From Bacteroidales bacterium (GTDB taxonomy: Bacteria; Bacteroidota; Bacteroidia; Bacteroidales; P3), in assembly GCA_900769785.1 (NCBI GenBank), contig CAAGHV010000116.1:1-17765 (forward strand): 17,765 bases of DNA. Direction: 5' to 3'. How positions within the stretch are numbered: the stretch's first letter is position 1; each line of letters starts with the position of its first letter. Below, in pieces: positions 1 through 6,702 of the stretch. A program made the position numbers and the translations under genes. The notes beneath the pieces are model-generated. The model made no database searches. It was given only the letters and a program-made list of their open reading frames with translations, and was not told where the DNA came from.

Positions 1-66
1 AGTTAGGGAATGCTCCTAACTTAGTTAGGGAACCCTCCTAACTTAGTTAGGGAATCTTCCTAACTT
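1..66. repeat. Tandem 22-bp palindromic repeat array 1 (three units)
   Basis: Three exact-length 22-bp units lie at 1-22, 23-44 and 45-66. Each is AGTTAGG, a 7-nt variable spacer, CCTAACT and a single T. The spacers are gaatgct, gaaccct and gaatctt, so the arms are invariant while the spacer drifts. Each unit is an inverted repeat centred at position 11 of the unit. The junction CCTAACT-T-AGTTAGG is a second inverted repeat centred on position 22, so dyad centres recur every 11 bp. A fourth unit begins at 67 and degenerates after about 9 bases. The array starts at base 1, so it may continue upstream of the window. It lies about 180 bp upstream of the first HU-related gene. Confidence 0.9.
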
Positions 67-73
67 AGTTAGG

Positions 74-165
74 GAACTATAAAGCTAACGTGAAGCCGAC
101 TTTAAACTGACGTAAACGGAACTATAAAACCAACGATAACCGAATTATAGAACTAACGAGAAAAC
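74..165. repeat. Degenerate ~22-bp repeat continuation of array 1
   Basis: Directly after the exact units, looser repeats continue with a period of 21-24 bp, starting at about 74, 98, 119 and 142. The clearest shared core is gaactataaa followed by a few bases and taacg or caacg, at 74-90, 119-135 and 142-158. The unit at 98-118 is a weaker version. The near-constant spacing suggests an old array of the same period. The boundaries are approximate and the last unit fades before the gene. Confidence 0.5.
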
Positions 166-248
166 AAACGAAAGCATAATCGGAACGAATAGGTTTCTTG
201 CGAAAAGAAAATAAATAATTGATTATAAAACTTTTAAAACTTAGTATT

Positions 249-683
249 ATGGCAATAAGTTACATTAAAAAATTTCAGAAAGTGCCACAGGCCGGCAAAA
301 TGGTTGAACGTTACCTTGCCAAAGTATCGTACAATACCTACGTTACCGAAAATACCTTGGCCGAGGAAATATCGAAAATGAGCACGGCCAGTGTGGCCGA
401 CGTAAAGCTGGTGTTGGCAGCCTTGGAAGACCGCATAAGCTACCACATCACCAGCGGCGACGCAGTGAAGCTGCAAACCCTCGGAGCCTTTTACCCGACG
501 ATAAAAGCACGGTCGGTTGACGACCCCGAGATGGTCAACCAATTCAGCATCATAAGCAAAGGAGTGCGTTTCGAGCCATCGGTGGCTTTTCGCGACCGCA
601 TTAGGCAGACCGGAGTGAGGCTGGCCGACGCAAGGGTGTTCGACGCAGTGTCGCACCCCAACACAAAGGTGGAAAAAAAATAA
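249..683 (+). CDS. HU-related DNA-binding protein (histone-like HU_rel family), copy 1
   Basis: This is a small basic protein of 144 residues. It belongs to the Bacteroidetes-specific HU-related family, distant relatives of the dimeric nucleoid protein HU/IHF. The sequence shows the family layout: an N-terminal strand (MAISYIKKFQK), a helical HU core with AEEISKMSTASVADVKLVLAA, a middle segment SGDAVKLQTLGAFYPTI matching the family's G-x-V-x-L-x-x-L/I-G-x-F block, and a C-terminal FEPSVAFRDRIR block. The reading frame extends up to a TTG at 219, but the ATG at 249 is chosen because family members begin with a short MA-x-x-Y/F-K-type N-terminus. No Shine-Dalgarno sequence is evident, as usual in Bacteroidetes. 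It heads a run of three paralogues and follows repeat array 1. Expected role is DNA bending or nucleoid organisation; the specific target is unknown. Confidence 0.85.
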   Translation: MAISYIKKFQKVPQAGKMVERYLAKVSYNTYVTENTLAEEISKMSTASVADVKLVLAALEDRISYHITSGDAVKLQTLGAFYPTIKARSVDDPEMVNQFSIISKGVRFEPSVAFRDRIRQTGVRLADARVFDAVSHPNTKVEKK

Positions 684-772
684 AAACCCGCCCCAACCTC
701 TTTGGCCGTAAGGCTCGGGAGCAGGGGCTACGATAGTTAAACATATTATTAACCCTAAATAATTTTTTTAAT

Positions 773-1189
773 ATGTCGGAAAAAATAATTCAATGGGAAG
801 CCGTACAAAAGAAAGTATTCGGCGAAGAAAAGTGGGTTGCCAAAATTCATTATGGCGGCCAATGCTCCTTTAAGGACATTATTGGCGAAGTGGCCAATCG
901 TGCTTCGGCACAACCCTCGGAAGTAGAGGGTGTTATCAGTGCATATCTGCACCAGATACGCACCTATGTGATGACGGGACGCAGCGTAAACATCGACGGT
1001 GTGGGAACTTTCTACCCCAACCTTTCGACCAAACTTGTGGCAACGCCCGAAGAGGCGACGGTGCAAAACTGCCTGAAAACCATCACTGTAGGGTTTCGCC
1101 CGGCCACAACGTTGCGTAAAACAGTAAGGGCAGGCAAACTGGGTGAGTATAAGCGTGCCGATAATATTCATCAAACAACGGAGGAATAA
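773..1189 (+). CDS. HU-related DNA-binding protein, copy 2
   Basis: This 138-residue paralogue is divergent from copies 1 and 3. The diagnostic blocks are CSFKDIIGEVANRASAQPSEVEGVISAYLHQI (HU helices), TGRSVNIDGVGTFYPNLS (the beta-arm block with the conserved G-x-G-x-F) and TVGFRPATTLRKTVR near the C-terminus. It lacks the Gly-rich tail of copy 3. It starts 89 bp after copy 1 and ends 3 bp before the ATG of copy 3, so copies 2 and 3 almost certainly share a transcript. The gap before it holds a short inverted repeat GTTAA/TTAAC (736-740/749-753). Probably a nucleoid-type DNA-binding protein; the partner, homo- or heterodimer with its neighbours, cannot be told from sequence. Confidence 0.8.
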   Translation: MSEKIIQWEAVQKKVFGEEKWVAKIHYGGQCSFKDIIGEVANRASAQPSEVEGVISAYLHQIRTYVMTGRSVNIDGVGTFYPNLSTKLVATPEEATVQNCLKTITVGFRPATTLRKTVRAGKLGEYKRADNIHQTTEE

Positions 1190-1192
1190 GCC

Positions 1193-1714
1193 ATGGATTT
1201 GAACATTATTGAAAAAACAATGAAAGTAGGTCCGAAGAAAGACCAAAAGATGTATGGTTTGGCACGTGTGAGCACCCCCAACGTACACAGCAAAACGATT
1301 GCCGAACAGGTGGGCAAATCGACAACCTTCAGCGAGGCCGACACAAGGCACATCATCAAAGAATTTATTGATGTGATAATAGACCGCGTGGCCGACGGCT
1401 ATGTGGTGGATATGGGCGAGCTGGGCACTTTGCGGCCCACCATCACAGCCAAAAGCGTGGACACTCGCCAGGAGTGCAAGGCATCCACCATCACCGACAA
1501 GGGCATACGCTACATTGCCCGCAACGAGTTCAGTGCCGAAATCAAAGGCATGAGCCTGCGGGTTTTGAACACAGTGGGCGGCACAGCCTCGTCGCCCTCC
1601 GGCCCCGATGACGGCGGCGGCGATACACCCGGCGGCGGCAGCGGCACCGACAACCCCGGCAGCGGCAACAACCCCGGAGGTAGCGGCCAAGGCGGTGGCG
1701 ACCTTGAAGGATAG
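1193..1714 (+). CDS. HU-related DNA-binding protein, copy 3, with Gly-rich acidic tail
   Basis: This is a 173-residue HU-related protein. The HU-like part spans about residues 1-127: KTIAEQVGKSTTFSEADTRHIIKEFI, then GYVVDMGELGTLRPTI (the G-x-V-x-x-G-x-L-G block), then GIRYIARNEFSAEIKG. From about residue 128 to the end follows a low-complexity tail of Gly, Ser, Pro, Asn and Asp, finishing in DLEG. Such disordered tails occur in this family, but the identical DLEG ending also closes the unlinked copy 4. The ATG lies 3 bp after the stop of copy 2, so the two are translationally close. A GC-rich stem-loop follows the stop. The tail could mediate protein contacts or phase behaviour; that is inference. 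Confidence 0.83.
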   Translation: MDLNIIEKTMKVGPKKDQKMYGLARVSTPNVHSKTIAEQVGKSTTFSEADTRHIIKEFIDVIIDRVADGYVVDMGELGTLRPTITAKSVDTRQECKASTITDKGIRYIARNEFSAEIKGMSLRVLNTVGGTASSPSGPDDGGGDTPGGGSGTDNPGSGNNPGGSGQGGGDLEG

Positions 1715-1723
1715 CCCCGCACG

Positions 1724-1772
1724 GCAAAGGGGAGGGGAGGGCCCGCCTGAATCGGGCGAAGCTCCCCTTTGC
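1724..1772 (+). terminator. GC-rich stem-loop after the HU-related cluster
   Basis: GCAAAGGGGAG at 1724-1734 pairs perfectly with CTCCCCTTTGC at 1762-1772. An inner hairpin GCCCG/CGGGC sits at 1741-1745/1753-1757. It begins 10 bp after the stop codon of the third HU-related gene. The T-tract is poor (cttcatttg), so it is a plausible but not classical intrinsic terminator or an mRNA 3' end stabiliser. Confidence 0.6.
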
Positions 1773-1856
1773 TTCATTTGAAACCAAACGTACATATAAT
1801 ACAATAGTAGGCATAATATAAATACAAACTTACGACAAACGGCAATTTTTACAACG

Positions 1857-2330
1857 ATGAACATTAAACTGATAGTGGTGGCCAAAACCGACGAGCAGTA
1901 CCTGCGTGATGGAATAGACGTGTATGTAAAACGCCTTCGGCATTATGTAAACTTTGAAATGGTGGTGATACCCGCACTGAAAGACCTCCGCAACGCCTCG
2001 GCCGACGAGGTGAAAGAACGCGAGGCCGCCGTGTTGCTCCGCCATTTGGAAAAGGCCGATGCAGTGGTGCTGCTGGACGAGCACGGAGTGGAATACACCT
2101 CCGTAGGCTTCTCCAAATACCTGCAGAAGCAGATGAATGCGGGCATCCGCACACTGGCTTTTGTGGTAGGCGGGGCATTCGGCTTTTCATCCAAAGTATA
2201 TGAGCGTGCCAATGGCAAACTGTCGCTTTCGCAGATGACGTTTTCGCACCAAATGATACGGCTGCTGTTTGTGGAACAGCTATACAGAGCGTTCACCATA
2301 CTCAACCACGAACCATACCACAACGAATAA
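1857..2330 (+). CDS. rlmH: 23S rRNA (pseudouridine-1915 N3)-methyltransferase RlmH
   Basis: RlmH transfers a methyl group from SAM to N3 of pseudouridine 1915 in helix 69 of 23S rRNA, on assembled 70S ribosomes. The 157-residue length is normal for this single-domain SPOUT (alpha/beta-knot) enzyme. It begins MNIKLIVVAKTDEQYL. The SAM-binding knot appears as VGGAFGFS (about residues 104-111), followed by the nearly invariant C-terminal block LSLSQMTFSHQMIRLL, then LFVEQLYRAFTI and the terminal HEPYHNE. All signature residues are present. It is separated from the HU-related cluster by a stem-loop and is probably transcribed on its own. Confidence 0.96.
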   Translation: MNIKLIVVAKTDEQYLRDGIDVYVKRLRHYVNFEMVVIPALKDLRNASADEVKEREAAVLLRHLEKADAVVLLDEHGVEYTSVGFSKYLQKQMNAGIRTLAFVVGGAFGFSSKVYERANGKLSLSQMTFSHQMIRLLFVEQLYRAFTILNHEPYHNE

Positions 2331-2399
2331 AAAAACTCTCCACAACCCAACGCAAAGGTTATCAAACTGCAGTGGTGAATAAAAAACTTTCGGCAACGG

Positions 2400-2429
2400 T
2401 TTGGATGTGTAATAATATATGTAATTTTG
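2400..2429 (+). promoter_or_regulatory. Bacteroidales-type promoter for the lipoprotein gene
   Basis: A -33 like TTTG (2400-2403) and an exact -7 box TAATTTTG (2422-2429, consensus TAnnTTTG) are separated by 18 bp. This is close to the usual 19-21 bp spacing of the primary sigma factor of Bacteroidetes. The box lies 60 bp upstream of the ATG at 2490. Confidence 0.6.
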
Positions 2430-2489
2430 CACCCCGAAACGACAACTGAAAACAAAGAGATATAAAAACAAATAATAAACGATATTGAA

Positions 2490-3446
2490 ATGAAAACATT
2501 AAGACGAAACTTGTGGATGCTTGCCGGATTGGCAGTAATGATGTTTGTTTCTTGTGGTGACGAGGAAGAAACCCCCGAACCACCAAAAGGTACCATAGCC
2601 AAGGTGCTTACCAATGATGTAACTCAAGTCGGAGGACATACAGCTACTTGTGGTGGCTACGTTACTTCTGATGGCGAAAATACTGTAACGGCACGAGGTG
2701 TGTGCTATGGCAAAGAGCCCAATCCAACTATCTCAGACGATACCACAATGGATGGGCAAGGTGTTGGTAGTTATACTTCCAATATTAGAGGTTTGGAACC
2801 CAATACATTGTATTATGTAAGAGCGTATGCCACAAATGCTCGTGGTACAGCATACGGTTCGGAACATGACTTTACCACTACTGAAGCCACAGGCGGACGC
2901 ACACCTTCGGGATACATCAATGGCCGTGGGTATGTTGATTTGGGACTTAGTGTAAAATGGGCTACTGCAAATATCGGTGCTGCTGATCCATCTGACGTAG
3001 GTAATTATTACGCTTGGGGCGAGATACAAACTAAAGATGAATACACCACAGCCAACAGCAAAACATACGCTAAAGATATAGACGATATTAAAGGCAATCC
3101 TGACTACGATGTGGCAAAAGCATTGTGGGGTAGTACATGGCGTATGCCTACCCGAAGTGAAATGGCTGAACTTAGAGATAGTTGTGAATGGCTTTGGACT
3201 ACACAAGATGGAGCTAGTGGTGTGCTTATAATAGGTAAAAATGGTAATAGTATATTTCTTCCAGCTGCAGGATTCATAATAGATGCTACTATAACAGGAG
3301 TAAGTACACATGGATTTTATTGGAGTTCGCAACCATACGAAACTGAAATGAACGACGCATATTACTTATATTTCAATGCAAGTGCCCGTAATGTTGATTG
3401 GAGTGGTCGTCAATGTGGGCATACTGTACGACCTGTATCCAAGTAA
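2490..3446 (+). CDS. Surface lipoprotein with FN3-like and FISUMP-like domains
   Basis: This 318-residue protein has a lipoprotein signal: positive N-terminus (MKTLRRN), hydrophobic core and lipobox FVSC with the lipidated Cys at 22. The acidic GDEEE right after the Cys fits the Bacteroidetes lipoprotein export signal, so it is probably displayed on the cell surface. Residues of about 35-131 form a fibronectin-III-like beta domain (ARGVCYGKEPNPTI, LEPNTLYYVRAYATNARGTAYG). Residues of about 147-318 resemble the Fibrobacter-succinogenes-paralogous (FISUMP) domain: YVDLGLSVKWATANIG, GNYYAWGE, WGSTWRMPTRSEMAEL, GFYWSS and GHTVRPV. The substrate or ligand is not known. It has its own promoter and a strong terminator, so it is monocistronic. 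Confidence 0.83.
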   Translation: MKTLRRNLWMLAGLAVMMFVSCGDEEETPEPPKGTIAKVLTNDVTQVGGHTATCGGYVTSDGENTVTARGVCYGKEPNPTISDDTTMDGQGVGSYTSNIRGLEPNTLYYVRAYATNARGTAYGSEHDFTTTEATGGRTPSGYINGRGYVDLGLSVKWATANIGAADPSDVGNYYAWGEIQTKDEYTTANSKTYAKDIDDIKGNPDYDVAKALWGSTWRMPTRSEMAELRDSCEWLWTTQDGASGVLIIGKNGNSIFLPAAGFIIDATITGVSTHGFYWSSQPYETEMNDAYYLYFNASARNVDWSGRQCGHTVRPVSK

Positions 3447-3456
3447 AAAAATATAC

Positions 3457-3497
3457 AAATGGACATATATAATAAAAAATATATGTCCATTTTTTTT
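3457..3497 (+). terminator. Intrinsic terminator of the lipoprotein gene
   Basis: There is a perfect 14-bp stem (3457-3470 with 3479-3492, core ATGGACATATAT), an 8-nt A-rich loop and a T-tract up to 3497. It starts 10 bp after the stop codon. Confidence 0.88.
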
Positions 3498-3947
3498 GTA
3501 GATTTGTAAACTTTCATATGTTTTCTTGTTTAAAAGCTCTTGAAAATATATCTAAAAAGCATTTATGTCTGTGAAAAACAATAAGATATAACTGTTTTCT
3601 GTAAAATAGGTAAGAAAAATGGGAAAAAAAAGTCTAAAGTATTCGTGATATTTACAGTTTATAGGCGTTTCTTTTGAATTTTTACTCCAAAATATGATAT
3701 ATGTATCATCAACATATCGGCTGTCCGACAAAATAAACATCTAACATGGCTAGAATTGATTTTTTAGAAGATAGTAATAATAATAAATAATTTCTAATGA
3801 CCATCATTAGAAAAATCAGGGCATAATATATTTTATAATAATTATATGCGTCATAAATCTAAACTTCAAAACTCCGAATGACCGATTTGGATTTAAATAT
3901 TTATGTGTTGTTTAGTGTACTCAAGTATATTATTCCCTAAAAAAATA
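3498..3947. other. AT-rich gene-free spacer between convergent units
   Basis: These 450 bp lie between the convergent ends of the lipoprotein gene and yidD. No convincing gene is visible. A 62-codon minus-strand frame (3552-3740) has no recognisable motif and no initiation context. The stretch is strongly AT-rich and holds one perfect hairpin at 3791-3813 and a near-palindrome around 3693-3708. It may be decayed coding DNA or simple spacer. Confidence 0.5.
3791..3813 (-). terminator. Perfect 10-bp hairpin downstream of yidD (possible terminator)
   Basis: TTTCTAATGA (3791-3800) and TCATTAGAAA (3804-3813) form a perfect 10-bp inverted repeat with a 3-nt loop. On the minus strand it lies about 135 bp beyond the yidD stop and is followed by a T-rich tract (ttatttatta). 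It could end the long minus-strand operon. The stem is AT-rich and the distance is large, so the role is uncertain. Confidence 0.4.
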
Positions 3948-4178
3948 CTATGGTACGGGGTCGTATCCACTACCGCCCCAAGGATTACAACGTAGTATAC
4001 GTTTTATAGTAAGCCATAACCCTTTCCACGGACCATATTTTCGAAGCGACTCTATAGCGTATTGCGAACATGTGGGTGTAAACCTACACGATGGAGGTGT
4101 GAATGGAGATATACAATTTTGATAAAACCGTACTAGACCCAACATAATTACCAATGCTATCTTACGTATATATGTCAT
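3948..4178 (-). CDS. yidD: Membrane protein insertion efficiency factor YidD
   Basis: YidD is a small inner-face membrane-associated protein that assists YidC-dependent membrane protein insertion. The 76-residue sequence has the full signature: an N-terminal amphipathic/hydrophobic helix (ALVIMLGLVRFYQNCISP), the core SCRFTPTCSQYAIESL, KYGPWKGLWLTIKRILRCNPW and the ending GGSGYDPVP. The conserved cysteines at 22, 31, 37 and 64 are all present. It starts 5 bp after the rnpA stop, the classic rnpA-yidD pairing, and is the last gene of the minus-strand run. Confidence 0.96.
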   Translation of the reverse strand: MTYIRKIALVIMLGLVRFYQNCISPFTPPSCRFTPTCSQYAIESLRKYGPWKGLWLTIKRILRCNPWGGSGYDPVP

Positions 4179-4183
4179 ATCAT

Positions 4184-4597
4184 TTATTTTTCTTGAATTT
4201 GGTAATTATTGATAGATTCTATTAGTTGATCCAGCATCTTAGTGTATTTGGCCTGCATAGAAGAGTAGTTTCGCTGTTTATTTTGAATATAGCTTATTGC
4301 CAAAAATATTTTATACCCCTTAATATCCAAAGCCATGTACAACTTATCCTTGTACAAACGATAACATTCCCTCATTAAACGCTTAGTATAATTTCTATCA
4401 ACTGCATGTTTCATTTTCTTTTTTGATACACTTATAATCACCTGTGCTCTTGAGGGTATATCATCTTTATCACACACACACCATACAACACTAAAAGGAT
4501 AAACCATTAGCCTTTCACCCTTCGTATATAAGTATTGTATATCACGCTTGCTAGATAAACGTTCGTATTTTCTGAATGTATATTGCTTCATCTCCAA
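4184..4597 (-). CDS. rnpA: Ribonuclease P protein component
   Basis: RnpA is the protein subunit of RNase P, helping the catalytic RNA bind and process the 5' leader of pre-tRNAs. The 137-residue sequence shows the family start (TFRKYERLSSKRDIQYLYTKGER), the AQVIISVSKKKMKHAVDRN segment and the diagnostic basic helix RNYTKRLMRECYR (about residues 68-80). The frame opens MEMKQYTF; the ATG six bases downstream (MKQYTF) is equally possible. In many bacteria rnpA sits beside rpmH and dnaA; here it follows a hemD-like gene, an arrangement I know from other Bacteroidales. It is followed 5 bp later by yidD. Confidence 0.94.
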   Translation of the reverse strand: MEMKQYTFRKYERLSSKRDIQYLYTKGERLMVYPFSVVWCVCDKDDIPSRAQVIISVSKKKMKHAVDRNYTKRLMRECYRLYKDKLYMALDIKGYKIFLAISYIQNKQRNYSSMQAKYTKMLDQLIESINNYQIQEK

Positions 4598-4669
4598 CGT
4601 AAAAGAAAGAGGCGGTACACTTTATTATTTTTTACCAACCTCTTTCTTTAGTACATTATATAAATTTCG

Positions 4670-5659
4670 TTATTGTACCGTATCAGTAGTTGCATCTGTT
4701 TTCTCAACCGGCGCCATAGCTACTGCTTTTTCAGCTTCTTTGCGAGCCTTTTCTTCGGCACGCAATCTTCTGCGTTCTGCAGCTTTGGCTTTCTTTTCCT
4801 CCATCAGTGCTTTATACTTAGATTTGCTTGTAAACACCGATTTGGTTTTCCTTGTTCCTGGTTTCTTCAATGCTGACCTTCGCAAAGATGTAGGCTTAAT
4901 CACCAATACTGCTTCCTGCTGTTTACCTAACAAATAGTTTTCTATAGCTACGGACATAGACTGAGCCACCTTGGTAGGAGCAGCAATAGACAACTTAATA
5001 TTAGCAACATTGAGGGCAGCATGAGTAGATATACCAAAAGCTGCTACTATAACATTTTCACCATTAAATTCGGGGAAATTTTCTACCAAAGAACGGACTC
5101 CCATTGGCGAGAAAAGCACTATCATATCATAATCATTAATATCAAAAGACTTCAAATCTTTTGATACAGAACGATACATTGTTGCTTTCGAGTATTTAAA
5201 TTTTGCCTTATCTAGCATCTTGGTATACTCGGTTTGCTTTTCATCGGAGCATGGAAATAGAAAACGTTCCTCCTTATGCTTAGACATTATATCTACCAAT
5301 TCAGAAAAATATTGGTTTCCAAAAAATATCTTACGTTTACGATATTGTATATAGTTCTGTAGATATAATGCTATAGTTTCTGTTGAACAAAAATACTTCA
5401 TCGCTTCGGGAATAGGTTCACGAAGTTCTTTGGATAATCTGAAGAAATGGTCAACAGAATTCTTACTATTGAAGATTACAGCAGTATAATCTTTCAAATG
5501 AATTCTACTTTTTCTAAACTCAGAAGCCGATACTCCAACTATATCAAAAAACTTGTAAAAAGTGAGATCTAAATTATATTTTTCTATCAATTTGTAGTAC
5601 GGAGACTTCTCAATATTGGCTGGTTCTGGTTGGGAAATTAGAATTTTCTTTATTTTCAT
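4670..5659 (-). CDS. hemD: Uroporphyrinogen-III synthase (HemD) family protein with basic C-terminal extension
   Basis: HemD cyclises hydroxymethylbilane to uroporphyrinogen III in tetrapyrrole synthesis. Residues 1-245 have the two-lobed HemD pattern: KKILISQPEP at the start, the first-lobe segment DYTAVIFNSKNSVDHFF, ERFLFPCSDE and YDMIVLFSPMGVRSL in the second lobe, then VIVAAFGISTHAAL and APTKVAQSMSVAIENYL. This matches the family well, though HemD is poorly conserved in sequence. Residues of about 246-329 are an extra Lys/Arg/Ala/Glu-rich tail with a probable charged helix (KAKAAERRRLRAEEKARKEA) not needed for the fold. No other heme gene is in the window. It lies 33 bp after the DUF4271 gene, inside the minus-strand run. 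Function as a true synthase is likely but not certain. Confidence 0.8.
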   Translation of the reverse strand: MKIKKILISQPEPANIEKSPYYKLIEKYNLDLTFYKFFDIVGVSASEFRKSRIHLKDYTAVIFNSKNSVDHFFRLSKELREPIPEAMKYFCSTETIALYLQNYIQYRKRKIFFGNQYFSELVDIMSKHKEERFLFPCSDEKQTEYTKMLDKAKFKYSKATMYRSVSKDLKSFDINDYDMIVLFSPMGVRSLVENFPEFNGENVIVAAFGISTHAALNVANIKLSIAAPTKVAQSMSVAIENYLLGKQQEAVLVIKPTSLRRSALKKPGTRKTKSVFTSKSKYKALMEEKKAKAAERRRLRAEEKARKEAEKAVAMAPVEKTDATTDTVQ

Positions 5660-5692
5660 CTCTATTTTTAGATTTATGTAATCAATTTTCTA

Positions 5693-6691
5693 TCAAAATA
5701 ATACAAGCTTTATAACAAGCAAAATAGGTACTATTTCGACGATGCAAAGATAATAAAATAAATGCATATTAGAAAATTTGGAGTCAAGTAAAATTATCGA
5801 AAGCCCTCTACCAACTCTTACTATGCCTAATATTAAAAGTAAAATACCCAATATCAACAAGACTATTTTTGAATAATCCGTGCTTATATAAAACAAGAAA
5901 AATATGGTAGGCAACAATACAATTAGTTCCAAAAAGTAATAGCACAATGTATTAGACAAATACATATATACATCTGTTTCAGATCGAAAAACATTACCCA
6001 ATAATCGTATAACAACATTTTTCAATAGTACAAATACGGCAGTAGCAAACAATATGAATAAAAAATTGGTAAATGGCTTAAAACCTAATACATCATAATC
6101 CAATACATTAATAGAACCATATATAAACAACGATAATATTGTAATAAAAGAAAATATCAAAGCAAATACAATTCTCTCCCTAAAGATATTAATATCATGA
6201 AAAAGCAAATTAAAACTTCTACGTTCAAAACAAGCCATAAATAATTGACCAATACGCAGTCTATTTACATTAAAATTCCAACTAATAATAACAAGAAGAA
6301 GAAACAAAAAGCCAAATATCCAAAATGGAAAGTCATATATCTCCCTTTGCTTTTCGAATAATGATATACGTTGATGCTCATGTGTTTCAAATAAAGTCTT
6401 CGTCTGAAAAGGTTCCACAATAGTAGCTTCAAATATCGAATCCAATGATATTTTCTCATACTCATCAGTTTTGCCTACTACAGTATCGGCAAATATTGAA
6501 TCCGAATTAGACACTACACTTACACGATACGAATAGTTATAAGGTATAAATTTGGATTCTACTACCTTTTTGTTAATAGACTTAATGGATGATGAATCAA
6601 CGCTATGACTGAATGAAAAAGTATCCAGCAACTTACCACTATTCGAAGTATCCACTTGGGAACTATATAATATTGTATTACTATCCATCAA
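5693..6691 (-). CDS. DUF4271 integral membrane protein
   Basis: This 332-residue protein has a soluble N-terminal third (about 1-119) rich in Ser, Asp and Val. About six hydrophobic segments follow, near residues 120-138, 172-192, 207-228, 249-270, 274-296 and 309-331. This layout and the position next to the hemD-like gene fit the Bacteroidetes DUF4271 family, whose function is unknown. The frame opens MMD; either Met could start. It begins 11 bp after the stop of the C25 protease, implying co-transcription and possibly translational coupling. The neighbourhood (hemD, rnpA, yidD) is housekeeping, so a role in envelope biogenesis is a guess only. Confidence 0.72.
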   Translation of the reverse strand: MMDSNTILYSSQVDTSNSGKLLDTFSFSHSVDSSSIKSINKKVVESKFIPYNYSYRVSVVSNSDSIFADTVVGKTDEYEKISLDSIFEATIVEPFQTKTLFETHEHQRISLFEKQREIYDFPFWIFGFLFLLLVIISWNFNVNRLRIGQLFMACFERRSFNLLFHDINIFRERIVFALIFSFITILSLFIYGSINVLDYDVLGFKPFTNFLFILFATAVFVLLKNVVIRLLGNVFRSETDVYMYLSNTLCYYFLELIVLLPTIFFLFYISTDYSKIVLLILGILLLILGIVRVGRGLSIILLDSKFSNMHLFYYLCIVEIVPILLVIKLVLF

Positions 6692-6702
6692 TATATCTTT
6701 TA

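Noticed and set aside
690..728. Terminator between HU-related copies 1 and 2
   Set aside because: Only a 5-bp GCCCC/GGGGC stem with a large loop and no T-tract; too weak to call.
755..1885. Long minus-strand open frame of 376 codons antisense to HU-related copies 2 and 3
   Set aside because: It has no recognisable domain and low-complexity Ala/Gly/Cys runs that mirror the GC-rich tail of copy 3. The plus-strand frames match a known family.
3552..3740. 62-codon minus-strand frame in the AT-rich spacer
   Set aside because: No motif, no clear start context, and composition typical of random AT-rich DNA; a decayed gene fragment cannot be excluded.
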